Shown one piece after another: positions 1-14,300 of a DNA stretch of 64,000 bases (positions within the stretch are counted from its first letter, which is position 1; each line of letters opens with the position of its first letter). Both the position numbers and the translations under genes were made by a program. Source of the stretch: Syngnathus acus (taxonomy: Eukaryota; Chordata; Actinopteri; Syngnathiformes; Syngnathidae). The notes below the pieces were generated by a model. The model ran no database searches. It was given only the letters and a program-made list of their open reading frames with translations, and was not told the DNA's origin. The stretch lies in assembly GCF_901709675.1 (NCBI RefSeq), contig NC_051100.1, positions 928,001 to 992,000 of the forward strand. Direction: 5' to 3'.

Positions 1-2227
1 CTGCTTCATAAAAGTCGTCTATACTGCAAAACACTTGTTTAAAAGAGACTTTCAGAAGCATTCCTAAATATTTGCAGCAGTATTTAGCAAAACGATTTCA
101 CTATTATAGAATAATAGTATGATTTGGGGACGTCTGTTTATATACCAAGTGTGAGGGAATTTCTGAGAACAAATATTTGTGAGGTCAAGGCTCTCAAGTT
201 CTGTATATTGTTCAGCATCAAATCAAACTCTTCTCTCTCTCTCCCTCCGTTCCTCTGGCTCTCACCCTCAAACTCGACTGACACTTTATGTAACACATAA
301 TGGGGCATCCTTGGTGATGATATTTCTGTACAATTATTTTACCGCCCTCTGTTGCAACGTTCCATTGTCCATACAGTATCTTGGACTTTGTGTAATAGTG
401 GTTAGGGTTAGTGCTAGTAACAGACTGCACAACCGACAATTTGGAGTTGGCCAAATGCTGCTACTTTTGAAGCTGTGTATTTTTGCGTCGGACGCTGCCG
501 AAGCAAAACACAATGATTGGTTTATTGCAAGTGAGGTTGTGTCAAGGAGAGACAACAAAATCGGACATAGTGCTGTTTGTGGGAGCATAAAAGCATATCA
601 GTGTGCCTTTTGTCTATGGAAGAATCATTCACTCTGACAAGCAAACGTTGTTATTATACAGCTAAAGAGTTCCCTCTGGAGCATGACTGATGATATTGTT
701 TAGACTACATTTAGCAATTAAAAGTCTGCAGTAATAAACTGGTCGCTATTTTACCACACTTTGGCAGAGAACTTGAATGTGCATGCTGAAAAGATGTCAA
801 ATTCATGTTTAGCTGTCTACATGATACATCCATCCACATCTATCATATCTGCATATCCTCTTCAGGCTGAAGTACCCAGAGAGAATCTAGGCAAGCATGG
901 GGAAAATGTGTAAACTTCACACAGGAAATCAAATGATGAGATTTAAACAAAGGTCAGAAGTGCCTACGTGAAACCCTGGGGAAAATTGCTACAGTCATAT
1001 TTTTCATGATGTCCATTTGTACATTGATTGATTCAAACGTACTATCTGGAGGGCTTTTAATCGTTGAGGTTCTACTATATTGTGGCAATGATTGATAGAG
1101 GGTAAAAGTGTTTGCTTTGTTGTTGCCCCAGTCCCGCCCCCACTCAACCCTCTCCATGCACTTTAGAATTTGACATTGGCGGTGGTTAGTAACACACCAT
1201 TTCCTCAGCTCTCACATTCCACTGATAAAAAGTACAACTTATCCCATAAGGCCACGCTTCTACAGAGCGAGACTTGGCTCATAACACAGGAGACCTGTGG
1301 GATAGATATGGGAATATTACCATCAACTGCTCGGCTGCCAGCCTTGTGTGTGAAGCAACAGAGTGAAACAACTTTTTCAGATACCACTTCAACAATTTTG
1401 CTTGTCTAACGTGTAGCTGAAATAAAACCATCTTAAGATCACAAAAGCGGCCATTAGTGGGGTTTCTCACTATCAGCTTCATACTGTTGGCAGTACACAA
1501 CATACGGATTTGGGCATGGTTACTCTTCATTCTCCTGATTGTCAAGGGCTTTATGCTGCCCAAGGCATTTATTCAGCAGTTTCTCACTGGAGTCCATTCT
1601 TGCTCTTTTATCCGTGGTTCTGAGTTCCCAGCCAACCTCCTTCCTTTCTTAGTGTACAGTTTTTCGGGACACTGAAGTTTCAACATTATGCCCAAGTCTG
1701 ACGCCATTGGAAAAATGCATCATTGCACGGACAACCATGTCGCTCAACGGAAGTACCGGCCCGAACAATACCGTGAGCTAAGAAAAAGAAAATAGATGAA
1801 AGTTGAGTGACCCCCTTTCTCTGCTGGGTCCAGCCATGCAAGTGAGAGATGATGTGCCATTGAGCCAGGAGTTAACCGAGCAGATGGCACGAGCAGAAGG
1901 AGCAGCGGGTGAAGATTGTCAGGCTCAAGAGTTGGTGAAGGCCAGGCAACGTTACCAAATGTTGGGCTTTATGCTTTGGTAATTGTGGATTTCTTTCTCC
2001 CACCTCGCACTTATTATTGCGTCGCAAAGAGGGCTTGATTGTTTTAGGATGCTAGTTAAGTTTAATGATGTAGGCTAAATTATTTTCATGATGCAAATGA
2101 CCCTTTTAGCACCGCCTGTACAGTTAACCGTCTCATGACGATGACAATTTGACTCTGGAATTTCCATTACTTTCTAATGGAAAAGCAGTTTGTTAGCGTA
2201 GCGGACAATCAGAACGGAGGCGCTTAC
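1..2227. other. adgra intron 6 and beyond: no exon recognised
   Basis: The next expected exon (start of the Ig domain) was not found on the minus strand here, so it probably lies beyond the left edge. The stretch holds a degenerate interspersed repeat (868-955) and otherwise unremarkable AT-rich sequence. Short frames here show no family resemblance. Confidence 0.5.
868..955 (+). repeat. Degenerate teleost interspersed repeat fragment
   Basis: The text agtacccagagagaatctag, followed by gcaagcatggggaaaatgtg and aaacttcacacagga, resembles the common fish-genome repeat read as 'acccggagagaaccc.. cacggggagaa.. aaactccacacag'. It is well diverged. The match is from memory; a RepeatMasker run against a teleost library would settle the family. 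Confidence 0.55.
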
Positions 2228-2391
2228 CACATGTGAGCTGCTGTCCTCGGAGATTGCGAAACCCCAGGCCGTGGAGGTGGGTGGGAAACACGCATGCCGT
2301 GTCATTGCCAATCCTCACTGAGTTGCTTCGGGCCCACAAGAGAAGCCATTTCAGCTGACAGTCACAGAATAAAGTATCTGTCCTGAAGTGT
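2228..2391 (-). CDS. adgra1: adgra exon 6: LRR C-terminal cap
   Basis: 164 nt between acceptor ttcaccag and donor gtaagc, phase 2 in and phase 1 out. It encodes HFRTDTLFCDCQLKWLLL, then WARSNSVRIGNDTACVFP, ending GQQLTC. CDC and the two later cysteines form the LRRCT cap, and NDT is a glycosylation sequon. A second acceptor 9 nt downstream (acttcag) would also keep frame but would delete three residues that align with the family, so the upstream site is preferred. Confidence 0.85.
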
Positions 2392-5300
2392 CTGGTGAAA
2401 ACAGCAAAATGCAGTTACAAACCTGTAAGTCAAAAATAATATTTCATATTACACTCTTCCTTATAAGCGTGCATCAATTGTTAATGCCGAGTTCCATTTG
2501 TGGTCCGCATTCTTAAGCAGCATCAAAATGGCCTCTTGGCTCTACAAATAACTACAATTTATTCTGACATTCATTTTCTAAAAAACATTTTACATATTGT
2601 AATTGACTGTGGAAAAAAGTTCTTTTGCAGGTCATCTGAAATGTTGTGAAAAAAAGAACTATAATAAAATATATATCGAGCGGGGGTGTTTCTCTTGAAA
2701 AATTGTGGGCTGCTGTGTTTGTAACGAGCAGAATAATGCCGCCCAGAGGAATAGTCTCACGTTGGTACTTAAACTGCATACTAAATTAGATGAGATTGAA
2801 TCAACTATGGTTGCAGCCAAGCAGTGCATACTATTTCACCTCAATCGCTTCAACAAGAAATTCCATACAATCTATTGACTGATTATTCTGATTGCATTCA
2901 TCCTTAATAAACTTATGTCAATATTAAGTGAATGACCCAGATTTTTAGATCTCATTTCTTATCAAATTTTCTTACAGTACTCTTAGAGCCACTAGGTGTG
3001 AGAAGAGTCCAACTGTCAACGTGGAGAAGATATTCCCAGATAAATTCCTGCAAGCAGAAAAACATACTTTTCAGCCACATCGGAGAAATAGTTCTACAAT
3101 ATCCACCTATCTGTCCATCTTCTTAGATCCTCAGCAGAGAAGCATTCCCTCCTCACTTCCTCTCCAGCCCCCCCGAGGAACACAGTTTAATGCCAAGTTT
3201 AAGAATAATAATAACAGCGATGCAATCTCAACATCATTATTACCAATAGAAAGACAACTTACAATTTGAAAAGATTGCCCAGATCTAGAAACATTTCAGG
3301 GGAGAGGCAACCTATTCTGTTGTTGGACAGGTCCCTGGAATGACAAAAGAAGGCCATCGTAAAACACGTTGGCAAAATACGTATGTACGTGTTGTATTAA
3401 AAAAAGTTGGAGGTGGTGAGTGCATCAACGTTTCCTTGTGCCCTTCCGCTATGCATTTTCTGCTTCTTTCCCTCAAACGCCAGCTTAAGCAGTCGGGCCT
3501 TGTGTGGAACAGAGCACTGTGCTTCTGTCGTCTAAAAATACATTTCTCAGAGTGAAAAATGATTTTATGCCCATCCCTGTGGAGGTGCCAAATGTTAAGT
3601 CCAGTTTCAAAGCAAAGGAGCAACACTGTTTTTTTAATAATAATAATAATAATAATAATCCTTGCCCATATCGACCTCAAATATGTATACATGCAGAGGG
3701 GGGGGGGTTGCACATCTATGGATGTGTGCCCTCATGCTCTGTAATTAAAGAGCAGCTTTGCTGGAGCAGCTGTGGGAAAATAAGCAGAGCATTCACATAA
3801 TCACCAGTTGGGGAACACTTAAATTAACACTTTGCGTCTCCCTGAATTCAGAAACACAAAGACAAGTATACGCGTGCGTACACGCACACACACAATAACC
3901 AACTACCAACCACAATAACCAATATTATGAATGAAATAACCATTAGAAATATGCACGATGTTCTTGTGCCATCGCAGAGATGATCCTTTCACAGCATCTT
4001 CATTCTAACTAATTACTTCGACATCTGTCCTAGCTAGGCATCTAAAATAAAAGCAGCCAATGTGTGCGTAGTATGTCTTTTCAAAATATTCCAAAGAAGC
4101 GACTTCAAACCGATCCATGTTCACACAGACTTGCAAAACAGACACTTGGGAAGAAACACTACCAGCATGACCAACTCTTGAAAACCTTTGCCAGCATCAT
4201 CTTGTTGGTGGGTGTTTATCATTTTGGAAATATATATCATATAGTATGCTCCTAAACATGAGTGGTAGAGTCCATCATGCACAATCGAACTGGCCAATTT
4301 GTGTAATTCCCATTTTGGCTCCTCTCAGACTTAAAAACATTCAAATTGAAAAAGATTCGTAATGCGCCGAGCTGAACGTGTCCAAGGAACTGCGGATAGG
4401 CCAAATGCAGCCTGCAGGCTATACGGTATAAAACCTGTGGCTGGAACTTAAAGGATAACATCTTTTCACATTTTCATGCAAGGAAAATTATTTGCTTGCA
4501 TGAAACTGCAGTTCATTTTGACATAGGACTCAATATATATTCTTGTCATCGCCAAAGGCCAAATGAGTTCTTCCCTCGGCTCCTGGAGAAGACCGTGACG
4601 AGACTCTATAATACTTACAGTTTCCTCAGAATCAGCAGACCACGGAAGGCCCAGGGCTCTACTCTGCTTATCAGATTATTCCTCAGATCCCTGAAGAGGA
4701 CAAACAAGAAGGAGTCAGGGCAAACGGTACAAAAGCAGAGACTGTGAACACATGCTTTCCATGCAAATAGGACTTCATACAAATCATAGTCCAGGTTATT
4801 GGGATACGAAAAAAAAAACACCAAAGATGAGGAATAAAATGTTCAAAGAAACTTTGAGGAATATCAAACCTTGCCCATACATCTTCTTCATATTTTTTTT
4901 GTGGCTAAAACTGAATGTTTGCCTTTTGTGCAGGTCGTGTGGATTTAGTTCCCAATCAGTGACTCAACATGTGTTCTGTGACCAATCCAGTCTGAATGTG
5001 AACAGGCTAAGATTATATAAAAATTGGACAGGTTAAAAAAGGGAAAAAAAGGAAAGAATAATATTCTGTATAGTGACTAAGTATAAAAATACAGAATTCC
5101 ATCAGAGATATTATTCTGGTTTTCAAGCTATAAAAAAAAAAAAAGTACACTCTTGCTATTACTAACCATTTCCTGTTTCCGTAACACCCTGACCACATCC
5201 CGGGGAGAGGGAACACACATCGTGGTTTTACTCAAGGACTCTGCGTCAACCACCACCACCCAATATAAAAAATAAAACAATCCAAACGCAGAACAGTGGC

Positions 5301-8300
5301 GCTTACATTAAAGAAAATGCATCAGAGCTGGCCTCATGACATACGTATATAGGTCATATGATAGCCTCTTAGTCCAGTCAGGTCCATGAACGGGTACCTC
5401 TCATCTTTGCTCCATTCTAAATTGTCTTTGATCATGTGCAACATCCAGCTAAAGAGCAAATGGAGGGTGCGGGCCCAGAAGTCATCCATTGTGCCTGCAG
5501 CACCTTCTTTCATCTTGACCTGTGTTACCAGCCCTGGGCTGCTTTGCTGAATTAGCACATAATGACTCCAGGTTCATATCAACTGACTAACTAGAATTGC
5601 AAAGGTCAATTCTCTCTGTTTACTGACCTGTATGGATATAAAAACACACACACACAACTAATGTGACCGATTCCTTTCTGGATCAATACGAGTACCACAA
5701 TCACACGCATGCACGTTTCTTAAGCTTGTGTGGGCTCAGTGAATATTGATGTAGTTATGAGAATATTTACAAAAGGTCAAGTTCCACCCCAAGTAGGCAA
5801 ATAAAAGTGAAGCCCGCTGCAGGCACTTGGGCGGGCACTCATCCAAATGGAAAGTGACGCTGTATGATATATTTGATTGCCCACACACTTAATGAAATGA
5901 GACAATGGAATGCACTCGTTTGTATCACACTAAGATCAGGGTGACTCAAAGGGGGAGGGGGTGGAGCTTGTGGATCATTTGTTTCTTCATAATACAACGG
6001 GCTCTATTTCCGTGGACAGCGCATGTGCATTCGGGCGTAAAAACTGGCCCATCTTGATTTCCGAGGGAGTGCAAGACTCCTTTAGTGGTCATCTGAAGAT
6101 GATTGGGGGGTTTTACATGTATTTTTAGAATATCAAAGAAAATGCCAGAGGGGCTGAATTGGGGCTGGAAATCAGTTCGATCGTCAAACAATGGATGTGG
6201 CTTGACTAATCGGAGCTGTAAGCACACATGTGAGGTGTGTTTTATTACCTGTTCTACAGTCTCTGCATGGGTGCCAAAGTTAATGGTCATCAACTTCAGG
6301 GTCAATTCGCACAGATTTGAGGGACTGTGATTTTTATTCTGCACTTTTCGCCAACACAGCTCAGAGACATTTACTCTGGTCGCTTCCCTTAATTAGAGAG
6401 TGCTCGCACCACCACGCTTGCCGTAAAAATAACCTTTTAAAAATACATTACGCTCACATAGCTAGAGCTACCAGGTGGGTTATTAAAAAGCATCACTAAG
6501 CATTAGTTGAGTGCTTATGTGCTTTGAAAAATCTTGCAGTTTTTTCGATGGAAATTTTATCAATTGATGGAAAAAAACCGTGTACAGCCACCCAACCTCA
6601 TTCTTAGGTTTGATTGAAAACATAGATCAATTTGCCAAGTTCAAAACCTCTGATGTCACACTTGACAGACAGCTGGGCTAACACAAACAACAACGCCCAA
6701 CTGCAAAAAGTCAAGAGCAGGAAGGCAATGTGCCTGCACAGAGAGGGAAAACAAATGTGGGCGAATCATGGTGTGTTCCCTTGTAGGCCTGCGTATTGTT
6801 TTTCTGCGTGCATGTTAAGTGTGTTGTTTTTTTTCCATTCATCAAGGACAGAATCGGCTTAAGCTGCCTTTACACATTACTGTAACAATTGCTGTCACTG
6901 ACAAAGCCCAAGAACGTGCTTTTCTATCCTGAAGAGCAAAAGAAAAACAGCAAGACCCACAAATAATCAATAAGTACAATCTTTTATTCACACACAAATA
7001 GCCTAGTCATTGCCATTTTGTTATTCTGTTCCTAGACTTAACCTCTGACTCAGGACTTGATATGGATAACCTTAGAGACTCATAGCGGTCGCACAATCAT
7101 AACAGACAGAATAATGTGGACACTCCAGACTGGCCATACTCTCATCAATCACTTCCCAAGGAGAAGCAGAGGCGGAATACAATTCATTACTTCAGACGAA
7201 ACAAGAGCGAAACTTTTGAAGATGCCTCATCTGGTGCTTCGCAATGAGTTTGCAGGGCGGACAATTGCAAATGCCAGACGCCAACTTCGGAGACTTTTTT
7301 TTAGCATTTAGTATTATTCGAAGTATTTTGATATGTAGGCCAGTAATTCAAAGAGGATCCGAATATCCATGGACAGAGTTCAGTTGAGTATTTGGTAGCA
7401 TTCACATGAAACCTCAAGTCACAATTATTTTGGAGCCTAAAAAGCATAATCGTCAGTATTAATAAAGGCTCTCTGTGTATTAGATAATGGGCTGAGGACA
7501 CCCCCCCCCAAGCACCCAGTGTCTAATATGCTGTTAGTGCCAGTGGGTCCCACGGCAGCAAAGCGTGAACAAAGCTTGTCACTGTTCACTGCTCAGTTAG
7601 TTTTGCCATTTCATCATGGGTTCCCACCACACAAAACTCATTGTTCGAGTGCCAGTGAGGAAGCACATTGTCTTTCATTTTTACTTCTACCGTCTTTCTA
7701 CTTCATAAACATTCCAAATGTAACAAAATGATTGCTGGATTTTTTCTTTTTGTCCCATTCATTTTTCTACATTAAACACAACACAAACCTTCTTTTTCTT
7801 CATCTTTCCCTTCTTCCTTTTTTCATTCTATTCTTAATTTTATTATAGAGACTTGACTTTTTTCAATGAATAGAAATTGAAAGCGCAGCGTTGACTTTCT
7901 ATTGAATCAGTATCACAATTTCCCATGGTTGTCACGCCAGCTCTGTTTGCTTTCCAGGAACAACCCAAGCAACATGAGCCCACGGTAGCAGGTTGAATGG
8001 TGCAATCACACATGCACTATTAAAGCCGTCGATCCATTGCCAATTTCTTTTGATCCCGTCATGCAGCCAGCCAAGCACCCGACTCCAATGTGCCAGACCA
8101 AGGAAACAGTTGGCAGTCACTTTTGCGTACCTGGCCAGGCATCAAGTGCATTGACAAATGTACCCAAATGCTCCAAACGGCAAAAGAAAATAATGGTCTA
8201 CTGCTCTCTATGGTGTGACTTGGATCCACATTTTTTTTCCCCTTATCCCTTGGGACCAGTTGGTCTGTCAGCCAGGCCTGACCCAGCTTAATTTCTGAGA

Positions 8301-11300
8301 TCAGATGAGAGAGTGGCAAGGCTGAAAGATGAATTCATCACTATCATCCAATAAGATAGAGGGATGAAAAATGAAAACATAGGCCACCTTGCCAATGAGC
8401 GGCTGTTTAACTTCCCCACTTTTGGCAGCGAGTGCGAGAAGCTATCAGAGCAGGGTATCTTTTAAACAAATATTACTCAAGTGCACAACATTGTCACAGA
8501 TGATCAAATCAAAGTAAGTGGCCACACCAAAGTATATACTACATCTGTAATAGGACAGAATTAAGAGCAGAGTACATCCATTGTCCTACTTCCTCGTCAT
8601 CTCCAAATGTCATCCAGCCAGATAGAGAGGGAGGGAGGGAGGCAGTTCTTGGAGGGCTCCTCAAAGGTGAAAGCAATCAATTGGCTGACTTGAGGGGTCA
8701 GGCATGAGTAGGAGCACAGTCATCATAGATCTCATCATCAGGCAAGTCTCCTGGGACATTACATAAAGCGTCGTCGTATTTGCGGACAAGGTTTGCACAC
8801 TGTCCAAGCTCCCGCGTTCTGCACTACATTAAACCTCGATATGATCTATTTTAAGACATTTACTGTAGCGATTGAGGTTAAGCGCTGGGGCTAAAGGGTG
8901 GAAATGACTGGCAATCCTCCTGCAAGTCGCACTCCTAATTTTTACGATGTCTTCCTTTTGGCTTTCTACAGCTTCAGTACAATGACAGACAGCTATAGTG
9001 GCACTCGGGGGAGGACAAAACAATAAAGTGAGCTTGATTTAGGTACTTACAGTTTTTCCAAAGCTGCCAAGCCATAGAAGGAGCCGTTCCTCAGCACAGC
9101 GATCTTGTTGTTACTCAGATTTCTGGTCAAGGGCAAACTATGATTAGAAATGAGGTCAGCATAAACAGTGACATGTATGAGCAGATCACAGGTCTGTGCT
9201 TTTGACGCGCGATGATGGGTAATCATGCAGAAACCCGAACCAAGAATCCAATATTTTTATTTAGTCCTGAAATGGTACAAAGGCAGGAAATATAGACAAA
9301 ATCTGGGAGTAAATATACGTATGGAACACATGGATGGTTGGATGCAAGAGTTCTGCATGTTTACCAGTTTTTTTTAATTGGATTATGTACCTATTAATAG
9401 TTTCTAACGCTTTTCATACTGAAAAGAACACAGGAACCACAAAAGCTTTTTAACAGCTGAAATGAAGATAATTGGAAATTGGCAGCAGTATCTGTACCTG
9501 AAGCTACACCTTTAATCGATATGATATATTACCATCTGTACATAACTGCTAGCAATACGCATGTCGAGTGCAAGACAACTATAATAAGACATAAGTACCA
9601 AGGTTCGAGTTTGTGGGCATAACATTTTGTCCGCCTCAATTAAATGATATTACTTTGGCAATTTTATTAAATTGAAAACATTTTATGTGCAGCTGACTGG
9701 AATAAAAAATGATGGTAAGGTAAGACAGGAAAGCTATTTAATGTCACTTGTCGTGATGAGTTATGGGGAGATATTGTCTCTAAAAGTCCATCAACATTTC
9801 CTGTAACTTGTGATACTCGTGTTCTTTTGCCATGAGGCTAGCTAGATGTAACACGCCAGTTGCATCACTCCTATTAGCATCAGTGAGTAAATTCCAAACA
9901 GCACGTATAAGTTATAGAAGATAATTACAAATATGGTTGAAATTATTCTCTTGTTTAAGACTTGTTAAGGAAGTACTTTTCCAGTTTTTTTGTTAAAGTG
10001 ATACAATAGAGCAGAGTATAGTCTTTGGCAGACAAAATTTCATATTTTGCTGTTCTGGCAGAAGAAAAAAAGTCCCTATATTACTCAACTGAATGTTTTG
10101 AGTTTGACAGGGTTGGTTTCATGTTTCCTATTCAGCCACATTTACACTAACACAATTTGATTCGACGCTATACAGTGCAGTCTGCAGATGAGTTATAGGA
10201 TACTTATTCCACTGCCTAGATTAATGTCACTTTAAACATCTATTGAATGGTGTTTCCGGATTTCCTATCTGCTAAATATTGATGAAGCGATCAAGCTCTT
10301 AAATCATCACGGCAGTGCTGCTTTACTTCTCGGACAGTTCACCCCCCACTACTATGTATTCTCCCACTTGCAGTTAATTCAACTCAACTCCACTGTGTTC
10401 ATTAACTGGAGCACTTAAGCAACAACCCCAAAGTGCTGTGCATCAAACATAATCCAAATGATCAGAAATAATAAACAAAGTATTTTTAACAAAGCCCAAT
10501 TCCAATGAGGTTGAGTGATGACACTTAAGTTGTCCAGTAAAGCTGGACTGTAGACACAAAGTAGTCACTCAGCTTAAGCACCCGCCACCATTCCAGCTTG
10601 TGTCAGCAAAATCATATCGCCGTGCAACATAGCATTTCCATGTGGGCCTGCCTCAAAGTCTGACTTTTCATCAGACTGTAATAAAAAAACCATTGTCCTT
10701 TGGGTCAACTGGAAAATCTATTTTTCAAAGAGAACATGTATGTGATTTAAATTGCATTTGTATTCAAGATGAGATGTGAGATAGATGATCCGACATTTCC
10801 TTAGGAGGCTGCGATCGCTGGTGCGCCCCAAGAGGTTTAGTCGACTCATTTACTTTGCTGTTGTCTGCTAGTCTTGTGTGTTATTTTTGATTACATTTGA
10901 ATTTCAAATTGATTAGAACTTTACATGTTAGAACTTTCACTGGAGCATAGCGAGGGTTACTGGATGTCATAATTTGTGCAGATGTAATCAAGTAGTTATT
11001 ATGGCGGATAGGAGCTATAAAAATCACTTGTAATTGATGAATATTTAAGGACGATGCGATCTTGGTTAAGCATTGTTGTGATGTAACGATTACAACAAAA
11101 ATGTTGATTCAACTTTTATTTTTGGTGTTATCTTTTTTTATTTTTTTATCTTATTTTGAAATGAGCAATGTGTCATTTCTGAATACATTTGGAAACAGCA
11201 CACTGGATGAAGTGGAAGGGAGCCCAAAATCAGAAAGCAACAGTTACGTATATGTTTTCATTTTTGTTGATCCAGACATCAATATCCTACTCGGGCCTTG

Positions 11301-14300
11301 TCAACTCCGTTTTATTTTCCACACAAAGCTCTCTGACTTCAGATGTTTTAAACCAATAAATAGCAGCATGAAGCAAAATAGAGATGGTAAGAAGGTGCTG
11401 ACAGGGTCAGGCTCCCCAAATACATTTTGTGAAATTGAAAGCTGAAATTGCAAAATTTCAAAGAAAACACCGCAATCCTTTTGAGAGTCACAAATGTATG
11501 TTGCGAATGTGAAATCATCAGATAGATTGTTCTGTCACTAGGATTCATTCTTCCCATTCCCCGGACACCTACACCTCCCTCTTTGGACATCCTTCACAGG
11601 GACAGGACAGGACAGGCATCCTCTGTTTGAACAAACTCAAGCGTGGTGCTGTGGATGTGTGTGCGTGCGTGCCGGCCACACTACTCGGGCACGTAGCGCA
11701 CACACAGGCATCTGCCTAATGTCCAGGAAATGAATGGAATAACATGATTGATCATTACGTAAACAAAGCCACTTGTGGGTATCCGTCCAACTCATTATTT
11801 ACATTGTCAATTATGTTCTGTGCGGATAAACTGCAAAGAAAAAGAGAGCGGTTCAGGATTATAGGATCCTGTGGATTGCAGTTCATGGAGTATTCCGGCA
11901 GGAGCTGAATTGACCAGAAACAAAAAGTGTTGACTCAATGTTGCAAGTGTTGCATGTGTTTTACGATTGAACTTTGTGTTACCCTCCATTCATCGATCCA
12001 CGCATGCATTCCAAACACTAGAACAACCCAGATTTTGAAACGACAAGAACTACCAGCTGTCATTTGGACAACTTGCACTCACAACTTGTGTCAAATAAAG
12101 GTATTTATCGGCGTGATAATGGGAAAAAAAAAGTCACGTTCATGTCTGTCAAGCCGTCCAAACGGGAGACAAGTTCAATCGATGTCGGTTCTCCGTTTAA
12201 CAGGAGCTCAGGCTTCCAATTTGTCCTGGCTACAGCTGGGAGACACACTGTGTGGTCGGACTGAAATGTAGTTAATCTAGAAAAGAGGCTGGCGGCCATG
12301 CAGCGGAGACACCCAGCTGTATTATTACACAAGAGCAGAAACCAAAATAGCAACCGACACCATCCAACACGGCCAATCATGAGGAACGAGAGGAGAGATC
12401 ACGATGTTAACTATTACAAACATTTGGATCCGCCAGCAGCTCCAGACACTTTCCCTCAACCGGCCAAATGTTGTGTTATTCTAAAAGATAGAGTTAAAAG
12501 GCACGGCCAATGAAAACAGCATATTTTATATCAAGCAGCACTGAAGTTGGATGGGAAAGTGACATTGCTTCAAGGGTTACCTAGGAGAAGTACTTCATCT
12601 CCCAGCCTCGACATGATAAGTGAGGCCCATCTGCCAGGGATGCAACCCATCAAAACGGAAATTCCCAAGTTGTTTATTCAAGTGCTAGAGAATGAGGCGA
12701 CGGGGAATTTCGTCCAATAAGGTGACTCCTTTTTGACTGATTAACCTCATTCTAAAAAGCATTTGAATTGTTTCTCAACAAGCGGATTTGTGTTTATTGC
12801 ACATCATGCAAAGTGACATACGACATTAAAAAGTCAAGATAATAGTTTCGATTCAACTGCATCCCCAAAACAGCAATTCTTCAAATGGTGTCTACTTCTG
12901 TTTTGCATAGCAAATCATTTTTTTAAATCAAAGAACAAATGAAAAATGATACGCCCCTAACATGAGATGGCAGAAGATACAATAGATCTGTAGTTGGTCC
13001 TGTCTTTCTGCAAGTACTGTACATCAGCTTTGTGGCCCAGAAATCACATTGGTTCAACATCTCATTATTATTTCAGTACTTTTTGTGACCTTTTCATTAT
13101 GAATGATGACGCTTCGCGATGGAGTCTCTGCATATTCCAAAAAATGTCAATGTTATGTTCATCCAAAATTCTATTCTCTCTGTGTGTCAATCATTAGTAT
13201 CATTTCAATGTGTAGCCAACGTATTGTACAAACGAGATGCTTTACAATGGAGCAAAAGAAAGATGCAAAGGAAGAAGAGTAGGAGCCACGTGAATGTAAA
13301 TTATTCACAGCCACTAAGCATGGAGCTTTAAAGCACTTTACACTCCATAGTGCTCAGCCAAGTCTACTTATTAGTGTATCAAGGGACAAAATCTTATGGC
13401 GCATCATTTTGGCTACAGATCCTCCTTGGTGGATAGATACGTAGGTCATTGTCTGTTTATTGGCCTACTCGGAGAGGAACACAGAAACTTGGAATCTTAT
13501 TTTGTAATGCATCTGTTTTATTTTGTTTTGTTTTTTGCAAAGTCAGCAGAAGTTTGATCTTTGCTGGTGGCATATTTGCTTGTGTGCGTGCAGGTTTTTT
13601 TTTTTTCCTTTCATGCAACACTGCTTCTCTGTCGGATCAGTGATGTGATGATCCGATTAGCCTGGCTTTGCACCATCCTCCATTTTATTCATTCATTACT
13701 TGACTGACTTGACACTTGATCAAGCTGATCTGTGCATTTTTTTTTTTTAAATGAACTGTGGCGTGGCCTTGCACGAGTTTGATCACGGGTGTTTTACTTG
13801 CTTGTTGCGAGTGTCACTCCAGCCAGAAATGAAGTGTGACATCACTCGTATGAATAAGGGAAAAAGTCCCACTTTCTTCATTTCCTAAGCAACAATGGAC
13901 GACATGGCAACGGCAGCTGCTTTATTCTTGTCATGCCTCATGTCCTGCCAACTACGGGAGCATCAAGAAGCACACAGCTGCTCGTGAATTCCGCAGCATG
14001 TGAACGACTGCGGCGAGCAGCGCTACTAGCGAATTGGGCTTGGCATTTTCCCAGGTAGTTTGGTTCACTGGTTCGAGCTCTATTCCATCAACGTGCAAGG
14101 GCCGCGGCTTGTAATTCAAGGTATGGCTGTACTTGGTTGTTTCATTCCGAAATCTGAATCTAAATAATCCATTTTCCATAACATGTACCCTTTCTAATCC
14201 AGAAGCTGATTTACTGCACTTGTTTCTAATGTTGTCAGCTAAGCGCTATGTTCTTCAAGAAAATCCAGCCCCTGCACTGACGACCAGAACCCACACAGCA

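Noticed and set aside
1836-1982. Small plus-strand ATG frame of 48 residues, charged
   Set aside because: No homology recognised, no splice context and no conservation evidence; lies in the adgra intron/left flank.
3312-3713. 133-codon minus-strand frame
   Set aside because: It runs through an AAT microsatellite and overlaps adgra exon 4 in another frame; no domain resemblance.
4351-4440. LRR-like minus-strand reading in adgra intron 3
   Set aside because: It has no 72-nt exon with a matching donor, and the third LRR is accounted for by 3263-3334.
11062-11445. 127-codon plus-strand frame in adgra intron 1
   Set aside because: It begins at a non-ATG codon, is AT-driven and hydrophobic, and shows no family features.
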